Source: Pictodentalium vernedei
Lineage: Eukaryota > Mollusca > Scaphopoda > Dentaliida > Dentaliidae
NCBI GenBank assembly: GCA_031216915.1
Contig: CM062294.1
Location: forward strand, 388,731,217 to 388,795,216
DNA length: 64,000 nt
Direction: 5' to 3'
Shown here piece after piece: positions 33,848 to 43,964 of this stretch; positions within the stretch are counted from its first letter, which is position 1, and every line of letters begins with the position of its first letter. The notes beneath the pieces are model-generated. The model had not been told where the DNA came from and made no database searches. It saw only the letters and a program-made list of their open reading frames with translations. The translations under genes were made by a program, and so were the position numbers.

Positions 33848-34271
33848 TCCTTTACCTAATCCATAAACCAAAAACCCAGTGCTGCATTCTATATTTTTAA
33901 TTTAATTTAATTTTTTTGCTTTCAAAACATGGTGTATCAGGCTCTCACTTGAATAAGCTTGTCAAACTCACTTGAGTAAGAGTTGTAGCCTATAATTTGA
34001 AATCAAAAAGTGAGTTTGGGAGAAATAAGTTAACCTTGAAAGGCCTAATTCCGACTTTAATCACATTTTTTCTACAACAAACAGGTGCCCCAACATGCAG
34101 TTTTGGGGTAAGCTTGCATGTTACATTCAAAGTGCCATTGGTGGCCAAGACTTGCCAAGAAACAACTGCAAAGTCATAGGAAGTTTTTGCAAAGTAATGC
34201 AAAAATGTATAAAAAATCTCAGCCATTAAGGGTTTAGTGTCAAATGACAGTCATGTTGGGTAATGGGTTAA
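33848..34271. mobile_element. TTAA MITE family A copy A7, interrupted by family B
   Basis: Left end ATCCTTTACCTAAT, right end TTGGGTAATGGG-TTAA. The decayed core (ACTTGAATAAGCTTG...CTTGAGTAAG) ends at 34029, where a family B MITE (34030-34236) sits. Confidence 0.6.
34030..34236. mobile_element. TTAA MITE family B, copy B1
   Basis: TTAA-CCTTGAAAGGCCTAATTC at the left, CATTAAGGG-TTTAG at the right. The interior shares CATCACATTTT, GGTGCC, TGGC-GCCAAGACTTGCC-AGAAACAACTGCAA with B2 at 53345-53569. A different TTAA-target MITE family from A. Confidence 0.65.
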
Positions 34272-34649
34272 ATATTTTAGTGCTAAGAATGGGGGCTAGG
34301 TTACCCAGTATACCTTTGCCGAGTTCTGAAGATATTTGTTGTTGTAATCTACTCTCCCTGTACTGTTGCATTTAGGTGAGCTAAAGGCAACTATTTTCCA
34401 CGAAAATCAATGCTGGAGATATTGTCAAATAGTGTCTACTCTGAACATAAATACCACAAAATTGAACTAAATCAAATTGTTAGGTGAGAAAGACAATACT
34501 TTCATTTGAGGAGCAGCACCACTTTATGAAAACATAACAGCATCAGAGGAAATGGGAGGTAGGCGAACAATAAAATTTCTCTTTTATTTTTCCATTTCTG
34601 ATAATACCAGTCTGACATGATTCTTGGAATGCTCTATCAAGAAGATATT
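34272..34649. other. Non-coding stretch, nothing recognised
   Basis: AT-rich sequence with no gene or clear repeat. Confidence 0.4.
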
Positions 34650-34876
34650 TAGTAATTTATTGGTGTTTAATAAGGTCACTTGGAGAATCTATGACTGTAT
34701 CATGGCCACAATACAAATTAGAAGTCAATTTTGGTCAATCGTTTACACCAATGCTGCCCACTTTAGAGAACTTCTACACCGGGCAATGGCCATCAGGTTA
34801 TATTTTACCACCAAAACAGAGGTTGTTCACCACAGTAGGCAAGCTTTGCTCTACTTCCCGGGGTTCTCACAGGGAC
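34650..34876 (-). mobile_element. SINE-like family E copy
   Basis: AATTTATTGGTGTTTAATAAGGTCAC tail, CAATCGTTTACACC, GCCCACTTTAGAGAACTT, CACCACAGTAGGCAAGC, and end CCCGGGGTTCTCACAGGGA. Confidence 0.65.
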
Positions 34877-35396
34877 AATCGGATATTATCAATAATGAAA
34901 AAAAGACAAAATGTTTGTTCAATTTTCCAACATTGCATTTAAATCATTACTGTGCTCACCCACTCATGAGATATAAATTTCTTAATATAACACAATACAT
35001 GTAGGGTGGAATATCAGAAAAACACCCATACGCTGGAGTTTCTAAAGGACTATATTTTGAAGTCCTGTGAAAATGCAAAAGAAACTCCAGAAAAGTTTCA
35101 GCCAATGGACCTCTGGGGCTCAACCCCAAATGTCTTTTAAATGAAACTTAGCTCATGGTTTTTACAGGATATGAGTACTGCCAAAGTAGAACCTTCGTTC
35201 TGTGTGTGTCTTAACCCTTTACCTAACATGAAAAGCAGACGACACTTGTAAAAAAAATTCTTGAATGACTACTTTTTTCATTTTTTGTCTCAAAAACATA
35301 GGTTATGACCCTCATTGGAACAAGCTCGATGAGCTCGTTCCAATGAGGGGTCATAACCTATGTTTTTGAGGCAAAAAATGAAAAGATAACGAAAAT

Positions 35397-35680
35397 CTAA
35401 ATTTTATAGTAAATTTCCTTTCTTATTATACCTACCACAATTGTTTACTACAGGCTTGCACTACAGTGGAAGTCCCTAACTCGGATAAAATACTCTCTAT
35501 TTTTGTCTTTCCCAAGCAATTTGGGAAAGAAAAGTGGTGCAAAAGCACCAAGAAAAAATAAGCCAAAACTGGGTCGAGTGCAACCGGTGCAGACCCAGTA
35601 GGGACGCTCTCTCCCAAGTACAACTCCACGACTTCCGTTGCCAGTGCGCATATACTGTCTCTAAAGACTCATTCTTTTTG
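35397..35680 (-). repeat. DIRS 3' inverted terminal repeat
   Basis: From about 35436 (ACAATTGTTTACTACAGGCT) to 35680 it is the reverse complement of 41669-41909. The outer 38 or so bases (CTAAATTTTATAG and following) are unique to this end and are complementary to the first half of the internal complementary region. Confidence 0.9.
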
Positions 35681-35759
35681 AATCCGTCAACGTTAGAGTT
35701 ATGTGATCAGCGGGGAGGAAAGATTCTTTACCCGTAAGGAAGACGGGAGGGCCTCCATG

Positions 35760-35849
35760 TAAACAATTGTCGTAGGTATAATAAGAAAGGAAATTTACTA
35801 TAAAATTTAGATTTCTTATCAACCTACTCACAATTGTTTACTACAGGCT
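35760..35849 (-). repeat. DIRS internal complementary region
   Basis: 35760-35810 is the reverse complement of the left tip (35397-35447) with one mismatch. 35811-35849 is a perfect 39-base reverse complement of the right tip (41896-41934). The two halves abut at 35810|35811, so the region is a template of the joined ends, as the DIRS1 replication model requires. Confidence 0.9.
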
Positions 35850-36064
35850 GAATAGACAATAGGCTGGAGGGAATCGCATAACCAACCCACACATAACCCC
35901 AGTGCACTGGAACCGTGAAGCAGAAGGAAGAGGTCCCGAGGCTTATCAACCATAACGTCGCAATCATTGGTAAAGGACAATGAAAGGAGACATATGGACC
36001 TGTGTGACACACAGACAGAAAAAGGGCAGTAACAGCACAAGGCTGAAACTGACCTTCAAGAAGC

Positions 36065-37429
36065 CTAATGGCTATGGCAGACAACAGCCTGAGCAGAAGA
36101 AAGAGGACCCAGGGCAAAAAGGTCCTCCGACTGCTCCTGCAACTGGCGCAGATAAAAGGTGGTGAAAGTAGAGGCATTTCTCCAGTAGGCTGCCTGCATA
36201 ACATCCGACAACTTGACGGAGTTAGAATAAGCCCAAGAGGTGGATAGTGCCCGCACCTCGTGGGCAGAAATACGATTGGTAATACAATCGCCAGCTGCTA
36301 AACGACTGTAAGCCATATGAATAGCAAGACAAATCCATCGAGAAATGGATTGAGGAGAGATCTTCTGTCGACCCGGAATAAGAGACAGAAAAAAACATTT
36401 TCTGCCTTTCCGTATGAAACGTGTCCGATCAATATAAATGCAAATAGCACGGACCGGACAGAGCAAAGGGCGATTACCCTCAACAGAAGGAAGAGCCCTG
36501 ATACAGATAGGAGGAGGAGTAGTATCTGGTAACTGATTCTTGGCCAAAAAAGAGCTATCAGTGGTAAAAGTAACACTGTTGGGAGAGCTCCTAAAAAAGG
36601 CCGGGTCAACCGAGAGGGCGTGAAGCTCACTAACCCGTCTGGCCGAAGTAAACGCCATCAGAAAAGCCGTCTTATATGTGAGAAAATGCATATCCACCTG
36701 GGATAAAGGTTCGAATGCCTCCCCCCCCCCCCCCCCCCACCCCAAGCAGAGCAGCACCCATGAAAGATTCCATCGTGGGGTAAGCTGCAAAGTCCGAGGC
36801 CTTTTCAAAGAAAAGTGCCGAACAAGCTTGGAGAGGTAAGGATTAGTGCTGATACGACGCTTCTCCACATAAGAAAAAGTCTCTGAAAGCATGGACCTGT
36901 AACCCTTGATGGTAACAGGCTGGAGACCCCGAGAATCAAACAGATATACCAGAAACTCCGCAATCTGTGAAGTCAAAGGATTTGCATAATCAACAGAGTG
37001 ATCAGCACACCATCGACAGAAGACCTTCCATTTAGCTGCATAACCTAAACCAGTGGAGTGCCTCCTTGAAGAAGAAATGCACTCCACTGCTTGTCTCAAA
37101 AAACCTCTACGGAGGAGACAGGACCTGACAAAAGATATGCGTGAAGGCACAATGAAGATGGGTCGACGTGAAACCTCCTCGGGCAACCTTGACAAAGAAG
37201 GTCGTGACGTAGCGGGAGACGTGCCGGAACCACCGCCATCAGTGAGCGGAGCTGATTGATCAACACCCGCTGAGGCGCCAGGGGAGCGATCAGAATGATT
37301 AGACAACTGCAGGTTCGGATTTTGGCAAGAACCTGAGGCAGAATCGGAACCGGCGGGAAGGCGTAGCCGACTAGACCGTTCCAATCGAGTGACAGAGCAT
37401 CCACGGCAAAAGCCAGAGGATCTGGACAT
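36065..37429 (-). CDS. DIRS tyrosine recombinase (YR)
   Basis: An open frame of 454 codons encoding the integrase of the element. It performs site-specific recombination of the circular cDNA into the genome. The catalytic tetrad is visible: R264 or R265 in FTSARRVSELHAL, H390 and R393 in SAHEVRALS, Y426 in TFTTFYLR. An N-terminal core-binding region precedes it (about residues 110-250, with WKVFCRWC and TIKGYRSMLSETF). The first 100 or so codons overlap the RT frame in another frame, so the true start may lie downstream of 37429. A run of about 17 C at 36721-36738 (residues 231-236, Gly-rich) is a likely length-variable spot. No stop or shift seen. Confidence 0.88.
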   Translation of the reverse strand: MSRSSGFCRGCSVTRLERSSRLRLPAGSDSASGSCQNPNLQLSNHSDRSPGASAGVDQSAPLTDGGGSGTSPATSRPSLSRLPEEVSRRPIFIVPSRISFVRSCLLRRGFLRQAVECISSSRRHSTGLGYAAKWKVFCRWCADHSVDYANPLTSQIAEFLVYLFDSRGLQPVTIKGYRSMLSETFSYVEKRRISTNPYLSKLVRHFSLKRPRTLQLTPRWNLSWVLLCLGWGGGGGEAFEPLSQVDMHFLTYKTAFLMAFTSARRVSELHALSVDPAFFRSSPNSVTFTTDSSFLAKNQLPDTTPPPICIRALPSVEGNRPLLCPVRAICIYIDRTRFIRKGRKCFFLSLIPGRQKISPQSISRWICLAIHMAYSRLAAGDCITNRISAHEVRALSTSWAYSNSVKLSDVMQAAYWRNASTFTTFYLRQLQEQSEDLFALGPLSSAQAVVCHSH

Positions 37430-39348
37430 GGGGACACGAAAGTGTCCACCTTATGGTTCCAACGAGTCGCAAAGAGGTCGATGTGGGGACATCCCCAGAG
37501 ATCGCAAAGCGACTGGAACACTGCCCTGTGGAGCATCCACTCGGTGGAAATAACCCTGCCCTGTCAGGACAGGGAGTCGGCTAGGACTTTCAGATGACCG
37601 GGAATGTGACGAACAACCACTCCAAGCAGTAGAAGATCCCGAGCGAATTCGTGCATCGGAACCGAGTGCGTGCCGCCCTGGTTCCGAACGTAAGCAACCA
37701 CTGTCGAATTGTCGGACAGCAGAAGGACCTGGCGATTCAACAGGTGAGGGATCCACTGCCTGAAACTCAGAAGAAGAGCAAGAAGCTCCTTCTGGTTGAT
37801 GTGTAGAGCTGCTTGATCCTGGTCCCACATCCCGTGTAGGGAAAGACTGAGAGGATCCAATGTCGCACCCCATCCGAGATCGCTGGCATCTGCCGTCAGA
37901 ACGCGATCGGACGTGGGTAAGTCCAATGGAACACCCTGCGTAATCCACTGAACATCTGTCCAGGGAAGAAGGTGAGGATAAAGAGATTCTGGAAACGGAA
38001 GCACCTGATCCAGAGAATCTACATTCGGCCTCCAACGACTGAGCAGAAAGTGTTGGAGAGGTCTGACATGCAGCCGACCTAGAGGAATGAGATCCGTCAC
38101 CGAACCGCAGACACCGATCAGCCGGAGAAAACTCCGAGCGGTCGCGGACGTGGACTGGGACAGACTCAGAGCAAAAACTGAGAGAATCACAGCCTTGGCC
38201 TGGGGAACCGATACCAAATTGAATTGGGTTTGGAAAGCCATCCCCAGATGACAAAACAACTGAGAAGGGACCAGGTCCGACTTCTCCTCGTTGACTCTGA
38301 ATCCTAGCGACGTGAGCAAGCTCAACAGAGTGGCGACATCCGACTCCAGTAAGGCAGCATTGGAATGCCTCTGGAGGATATCGTCCAGATATGCCAAAGT
38401 AGTCACCCTCGACTGTGTGCGATGGAACGCTATCACATGTGACATCAGTCGGGTGAAGGCCCAAGGAGCCAGGTTGAGGCCGAAAGGCATGGCCTTGAAC
38501 TGGTAAACTCGCCCCAGAAAAGCAAACCTGAGATACTTCCGTAACGCCCGATGCATCGGAACGTGGAAGTAAGCGTCTCGCAGGTCGATGCTGGCAGCGA
38601 AATCTCCCTGGTGAATTGATTGGCGGACCAACCTGAAAGTCTCCATGCTGAACTTGGGAGCAATGATAGACTGGTTCAGGATACTCAGATCGATAACCAG
38701 TCGGAGTCGGCCGTCCTTCTTCGGCACCAAGAACAGGCGGGAATAGAAACCCACTGACTGAATGTTCTTGACAACCTCGATCGCCCCCTTTGCCAGGAGA
38801 TTGCCAATCTCCATGGACAAAAGTTCCCGACGTAAAACGTCTGAAGGAACTGTGGTTGGAAGAGGCACCCTTGACAGAGTGGGGTGCCGTCGGAAGGATA
38901 TGCGCAGCCCGGACCGAACAACATCTAACACCCATGGATCGGATGTGATGGTGGCCCAATGGTCTGCGAACTCTGCTTTCCTTCCTCCAACCTGGGACGA
39001 GTCGAGGTGAGGACCTTCATTTCGAGCCCAGACGAGGCCCGCGAGAGGAGAAACCACCTCCTCTACTAAATGAAGAATCGTGAGACTTCTCTCGATTCTG
39101 CCGACCTTTACCCTTACCCCTTGAGTAAGAAGTAGAGGCGGCGGCAGAAGGACCAGCCTTTTGCTTCGCAGAGGAAGCAGAAGGGTACTTGTTAGGCTTG
39201 TAACGGCCCTTGCCTCTCCTAGAAGGCTGATCAAGCTGACGAAACAGCAGCTGATCTTTGGAATGACATAGGACGTCATCCCGGACCGTCGACACGGAAC
39301 CATGGAAAAGTTGCGGACCTGCCAAAGAAGCAGATCAAAGAGCAGCAC
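37096..39348 (-). pseudogene. DIRS reverse transcriptase-RNase H with one in-frame stop
   Basis: The frame runs from gag overlap at about 39348 to 37096. RT domain: VGFYSRLFLVPKKDGRLRLV, the D-containing FAASIDLRDAYFHV, FKAMPFGLNLAPWAF, and the catalytic LAYLDDIL (about residue 320). RNase H: D in LTADASDLGWG, E in NQKELLAL, D in LLLSDNSTVV, D in VLADSLS. A TGA at 37566-37564 stops the frame after ADSLS. The same frame then continues with STEWMLHRAVFQ, IDLFATRWNHK and DALSLDWNGLVGYAFPP, the conserved C-terminal block of DIRS polyproteins (the stretch often likened to a Dam-type methyltransferase). The stop is thus a single lesion, most simply CGA (Arg) to TGA. The start is uncertain; the conserved part begins near 39010. 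Confidence 0.85.
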
Positions 39349-41221
39349 GCCGCTCCTCGGGAAGGGATCGTCCTGTGTCCAGCACAGCGTCCCTTCGAAC
39401 TAATTCCAGATTAGCCGTGTTACAGGCATGCGTGTGAGTAAGATGCATAAGCACCTTGGACAGCACACGCAAAGGAGCCTGTACGTCGTCAAACTTATCT
39501 GGAGGCAGATAAGCAGCCAAAGCTGAGACGACATGATCTGAGAGAGAAAGCATGCCAAGCATCTCTCTAGATAAGCCCAACGTGGACTCCAGAGTCGTCA
39601 TTGGAATGACAGCAGACTTGGGCTTGGAAAGCCCGAGGGAAGTGGAGTCCTGATCCAGAACCGTCAAAGTCTGGCAGACCGACGAATTGGCGGAATCGTA
39701 GGAACGATAACGCACAGGAGGCAAATAGGTGTCAACCCTGGTGAAGAACGAAGTCTTCAGAGCCTTGGAATTCAGCTTGAAGTCCAATGCTGAAAAAGCT
39801 TCAACCACCTGTACCGACTGGCACAGTCGAAGGCGCCCAGAAGCAGGTTGCTCCATAGGCTGTAGGTGCGCGACCGATGATGACGGCCTGGCTGACACTG
39901 TCGACTGGTTAGTAGGTTTGAGATCAGGCAGAAACCCAAACACAAAGTCAAGAACTGCCCCCAAGTCCGAAGACTGCTGGCCCTCGACATCAAGCATGTC
40001 GGACTCCTCCCCAGAGTCGGAAGACACATAGCCCATCGTGGGCAAACCAGCCGACGCCTCCCATGGTGTCGGGACACCAGGGGAATCAGAAACCGGCCTG
40101 TTTCCAATCCCGGGAGGCGGCGCCATAGGAGGTGCCTGGAAACCACTCGTTGATCGCTGGAAGCAACAGGAAGGCTCTTTGATAGAATCTGAGTGAGTAA
40201 GGAGAGGGCCTCCCTAAGCTCACTGCCCGTATTGGCCGGTTCGATAGGGGAGCGAACCGGCAAAGTGGCTTCACCTCTGACCCTCTTAACCAGCGAAGGG
40301 TCACGATCCTCCAAAACACCCGATGCGGGACGACGGGCGGCAGCCGAAACATCTGAAGGCAGACGTGTATAGGGGTATGAGGCACCCCGAGGATCAATAT
40401 AGCGAGAACTCATGAGAGTCACCGCGGACCTCTGTGGGGCAGAAGGTCCAGGCTGCACAAAAGGCGTTGGTCCCTCAAAACTGGTCGTGTGGCCAGAATG
40501 AGTGGACGGAAACACCACGGAGTTCATAGTGTCTCCACTAAGAACATCCGAATCCAAAGACACAACTGTGGTGCTCGATGGCGTAGAGACCACACATGGG
40601 TTCGGCCGGCAGCCCCTTCCAACTTCACCGAGTTGAAGTCAGGGAAGGCTGAGGCTGATATCCCACGTCTACAGTACCAGACATTCCTGCAATCCCCTGC
40701 AGCGAAAAGCTGCGGCCCGCTGAAAACGACGACGAAGCAGACGGACCAGCAGTGGTAGTAGTAGATACGTCGGGAGTCGTTGAGGCTGGTGGAATAGTGG
40801 AGAGAGCACACCTGCTCGGCTCCGAAGGAGGAGTCACAACCCTAGTGACAGCCTCAGATGTCGAATGGAGGGGGACCATAGTCCCGGAACCAGGCACCTC
40901 TTCACCAGAACACTCAACGGCTTCCGCAGTATCCACTACAGGAAAAGACTGCACATCCCCCACGGAGGAGGAATAACTCTCACGAGACAAGGTCAGCTCA
41001 GGAGCCCCCGAACGACCACGTTCTCCTTTCCCGCGGGAGCAGGAGGCACGGCCACGAGAACGAATGACACGGTTAACTGACGCCCAGAAAGTGGATGACC
41101 ATGATCCACAGACACCACATGGCCACTCGGTCGAACACCCATTACAGGAGGAACAAGAAGAATGTAAATCGTCCACATGCTTTGGCAGCAGACATTGCCC
41201 ACAAGGAATTGTCCTCGGCAT
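39017..41221 (-). pseudogene. DIRS gag with two frameshifts and one stop
   Basis: The probable start is the ATG at 41221-41219 (MPRTIPCGQCLLPKH), giving a Cys/His-rich N-terminus (HSSCSSCNGC, WPCGVCG) typical of DIRS gag. Frame A stops at 40625. A coherent protein continues in frame B from about 40610 to 40130 (RYIDPRGASYPYTRLP, VKRVRGEATLPV), then returns to frame A (QAPPMAPPPGIGNRPVSDSPG...). An in-frame TGA at 39337-39335 interrupts RRAAL before the basic tail (FRQLDQPSRRGKGRYK, SYSRGKGKGRQNREK), which ends at 39017. Gag binds RNA and packages the element. Confidence 0.7.
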
Positions 41222-41668
41222 GATAGAGGTAAGAGGAGCAAAGAAGGTGAAATCAGAAAACAGAAGAACACCCCCAAAGAAGAGAGAAAGGTGACAGAAA
41301 CAAAGACCCCAGACGGTCGACCGGGAACCACACAACAGGATGACTACTCTCAAAAGAGAGAAGAAAAACTGTAGGAGTGGTATCCCGCTGACACCTAACT
41401 CTAACACAATTAGAAAATTTAGCAAATTAAGCATTAACAATAATTGTGAAAAATGATAAGTCCGAACCGCATGGCACACGAAATTCGCACGCGACTTGAG
41501 AGAGAACAATTAAAATACATTATGGATATATAATATTGAAGAGAATATAAAGAAAACTGTTCCTGAGAATACAAAGGATACACTGATGCACTATGAATCA
41601 GGAATCATCAAACAACGAGCTGGATAAACACTGATAAGCGTGCAGAAACATCTCGACACAAGGCGGAT
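41222..41668. other. DIRS 5' untranslated region
   Basis: Between the right terminal repeat and the gag ATG. A frame open upstream of the ATG is hydrophobic and unlike gag, so I do not include it. The promoter is not identifiable by eye. Confidence 0.5.
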
Positions 41669-41934
41669 GACAAAAAGAATGAGTCTTTAGAGATGGTATA
41701 TGCGCATTGGCAACGGAAGTCGTGGAGTTGTACTTGGGAGAGAGCGTCCCGTACTGGGTCTGTGCCGGTTGCACTCGACCCAGTTTTGGCTTATTTTTTC
41801 TTGGTGCTTTTGCACCACTTTTCTTTCCCAAATTGCTTGGGAAAGACAAAAATAGAGAGTATTTTATCCGAGTTAGGGACTTCCACTGTAGTGCAAGCCT
41901 GTAGTAAACAATTGTGAGTAGGTTGATAAGAAAT
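41669..41934 (-). repeat. DIRS 5' inverted terminal repeat
   Basis: The reverse complement of the left repeat, differing at a few positions (for example CGGCACAG versus CGGTGCAG). Its outer tip AATTGTGAGTAGGTTGATAAG is unique to this end and is copied in the internal complementary region. Confidence 0.9.
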
Positions 41935-42067
41935 TAATTGGCGATTTTTTAGACAAGTGCTGGCCGGTTTTGGCCGTTACGTTGGGTAAAGGGTGAAGCA
42001 TGTAATCCACTCTTTATGTACTGTAGATATGAACTCAAACAATGTAGATAACCTTTATATATCTTTT

Positions 42068-42410
42068 TAACCATTTACAGTTTAACAACACTGTGAACAG
42101 CCTGGGTCATATCGAGTCAGGCAGTTTTAAGTGGGAAGAAGCCCAAGTACCCAGACAGAAGCACTGGGCAGTGGCAAGTAACTGTTGAAGTCTCTAACTA
42201 TCCAACACAAGAAGTTTATCATCAGTTGAAGGCAAATATACCATCAACATGTAATATGCCTTCATACACTGAACAACATACTCCAACTCGGGCATTTGGG
42301 ATGAAGTGTCTCATCCAAGAATACAAAGCAGATAATGTCGGTCAGGATCAATGCTTGGAACTTTTGATCTGAAGTACAATTCTGTAACCAGTGAGGCAAG
42401 ATGTTCATTC
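42068..42410 (-). mobile_element. Degenerate tRNA-SINE S6
   Basis: AGTTTAACAACACTGTGAACAGCC, CAGGCAGTTTTAAG, GCAAGTAACTGT, CACCATCAACATG-type and CCAGTGAGGCAAG blocks in the usual order, but heavily diverged. Confidence 0.55.
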
Positions 42411-42641
42411 CCAACCCTTTACCTAACATGACTAGATAACACTTCCAATAAAATTTCTTGAACAATTACAAATTTTCATTTTTGCCAAAAATCATTGCTC
42501 ATGACCCCTCAGTGGAATGAGTTTGATTAGCACATTCCAATGAGGGGTCATAAGGTATATTTTTCAGACAAAAATCAAAAACATAATAAAATTTGAAAGG
42601 CAGCTGGTCTGATATGGTCATTATGCTAGATATCGGGTTAA
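42411..42641. mobile_element. TTAA MITE family A, copy A8
   Basis: Left end CCAACCCTTTACCTAACATG, core CATGACCCCTCAGTGGAATGAG...CACATTCCAATGAGGGGTCAT, right end ATCGGG-TTAA. Arms moderately decayed. Confidence 0.65.
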
Positions 42642-43045
42642 CAGTAGAATCTTTGATAACCGATGTCAGAATCAACAGGTGTGCATGCTTAAAAAAAAGT
42701 CAGTGCTGTTTATCATGCAAATAGTATCAAAATCTTCAGATTCAAAGCACATAATTATTTTTCAAAGGTAAAACGAAGCAAAGATTTTTTAAAAAAATCA
42801 TAATCTCAACTCTCAAAAAAATTAACTGTTACAGATAAATATACATTCACCTGAAAATAATTGAATATGAAGTTATTTCAAGTTAAATCAAATTACGGAT
42901 GAAATTCAACTTTTGGATAGGATAGATGCCAATATAAATATAATATGTCTTTAATAATTATCTCACTTAACCTTTTCATAATCAAAATTGCCAAAATCCA
43001 GTTGTTAAGAGCGCTATATATAAAAAGGAAAACTGAAATTAAAAA
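42642..43045. other. Non-coding stretch, nothing recognised
   Basis: AT-rich sequence with no gene or clear repeat. Confidence 0.4.
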
Positions 43046-43822
43046 AAAAAATTTGTTCCGCTTCCACAACATAGCTTGGGACCTCTCAAATTTTCATTCT
43101 GCACATTAACCCTTTACCTAACAAATTGGCCTGCCTGCCCAGGTAATTTACTAAATGAGCGGTTAAAAAAAATTATTTTTCAAAACATTTCAACAAAACC
43201 ACATCATGTGGTTCCTCATCTTTTGTTAAACTGTTTTTGCCTAAAAAAAACATGGCTTATGACCACTCAATGAAATAAGTTCATCATAAATGACAGATAT
43301 GAGGCATAAAATGAAAATTTTCAATTATTCCTGAGCATTTTTCATGTAACCGCTGTCTTCTAATAGTATTAACATTTTACCTAACAAATCACTCACATCT
43401 ACAAATTGTTTGTTGGTGGTTAACGTCACATATTTATGCACAATGGCTAAACGTGACACAACATGGCGATGAAGTCAAGGATAGTCAATCGTTGATCAAC
43501 ATGTTGCCCATTTTAGAGGACCTTCACCCCAAGCATTGGTGACTGGGTCCTATTTTACTAGTAAAGCGGAACTGGTTTACCGCAGTAAACAAGTGCTGCT
43601 TACTTCCCGGGGTTCCCACGGGGAACATCTACAAATAAAGCATTTGAAAAAAATATATTTGTCAAAATACTTCAAGAAAACAATATCATGCGATCTTTGA
43701 CTGGAATGAGCTCATTGAGCTCGTTCCAATGTGGAGTCACAAGATATGATTTTCTTGAAAAATTTTGAAAAAAAAATAATTAAAATAATAAATTTTGATA
43801 TCCTGTGCATTGGGTATAAGAT
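43046..43822. mobile_element. Overlapping TTAA MITE family A remnants, one split by a SINE
   Basis: 43046-43110: ACAACATAGCTTGGGACC half-core. 43106-43235: TTAA-CCCTTTACCTAAC with ACATTTCAACAAAACCACATCATGTGG. 43245-43320: ACATGGCTTATGACCACTC. 43373-43822: a copy with ATTTTACCTAACAAATC at the left, the palindrome CTGGAATGAGCTCATTGAGCTCGTTCCAATG near 43700-43735, and TTGGGTATAAGA-TTAA at the right, interrupted by SINE-like E6 (43407-43624). Confidence 0.55.
43407..43624 (-). mobile_element. SINE-like family E copy 6, inside a MITE
   Basis: Flanked by a perfect 12 bp duplication ACATCTACAAAT (43395-43406 and 43625-43636). The right end ACGGGGA matches copy 1. Best-defined copy of family E. Confidence 0.85.
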
Positions 43823-43964
43823 TAAGCACTGTAACTTTATGGAAGAATCTTTAATGAGAGCCCATACTGTGCTTGTCAGCTCACCCCTGGCACTTGACTA
43901 GTCAATGAAGAAACCTAGGATAAAAACCTGACTATTTGTTTAATATTTTTAATTCAGTGATAAC

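Larger units (their letters stand above)
35397..41934 (-). mobile_element. DIRS-type tyrosine-recombinase retrotransposon, complete
   Basis: A 6.5 kb retroelement on the minus strand, more GC-rich than its surroundings. Order from its 5' end (right): inverted terminal repeat 41934-41669, gag, RT-RNase H, tyrosine recombinase, internal complementary region 35849-35760, inverted terminal repeat 35680-35397. This is DIRS1-group architecture (inverted repeats plus an internal region complementary to both ends), not Ngaro or PAT (split direct repeats). Such elements integrate through a circular DNA intermediate using the recombinase and make no target duplication. The two terminal repeats differ at only about five positions in some 230 bp, so the insertion is fairly young. 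Gag and RT carry lesions (see entries); the recombinase is open. Confidence 0.92.
35211..41997. mobile_element. TTAA MITE family A copy A4, split by the DIRS element
   Basis: The left piece, 35211-35396, is TTAA-CCCTTTACCTAAC through a complete palindromic core (ATAGGTTATGACC-CTCATTGGAAC...). The right piece, 41935-41997, is TAATTGGCGATTTTTTAGAC to GTTGGGTAAAGGG-TGAA. Joined, the pieces read GAAAAT|TAATTGGCGA, exactly as the uninterrupted copy A5 (50414-50665, reverse strand). This proves the 6.5 kb between them is an insertion. Confidence 0.9.

Noticed and set aside
37451-38959. A second long open frame (about 500 codons) on the minus strand in the DIRS element
   Set aside because: It overlaps the RT-RNase H frame almost fully, is very Ser/Gly/Arg-rich and has no motif. 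It is best explained as a stop-poor shadow of a GC-rich coding region.
40993-41331. Alternative gag-region frames in both strands
   Set aside because: They conflict with the Cys-rich MPRTIPCGQC gag start and have no conserved motif.
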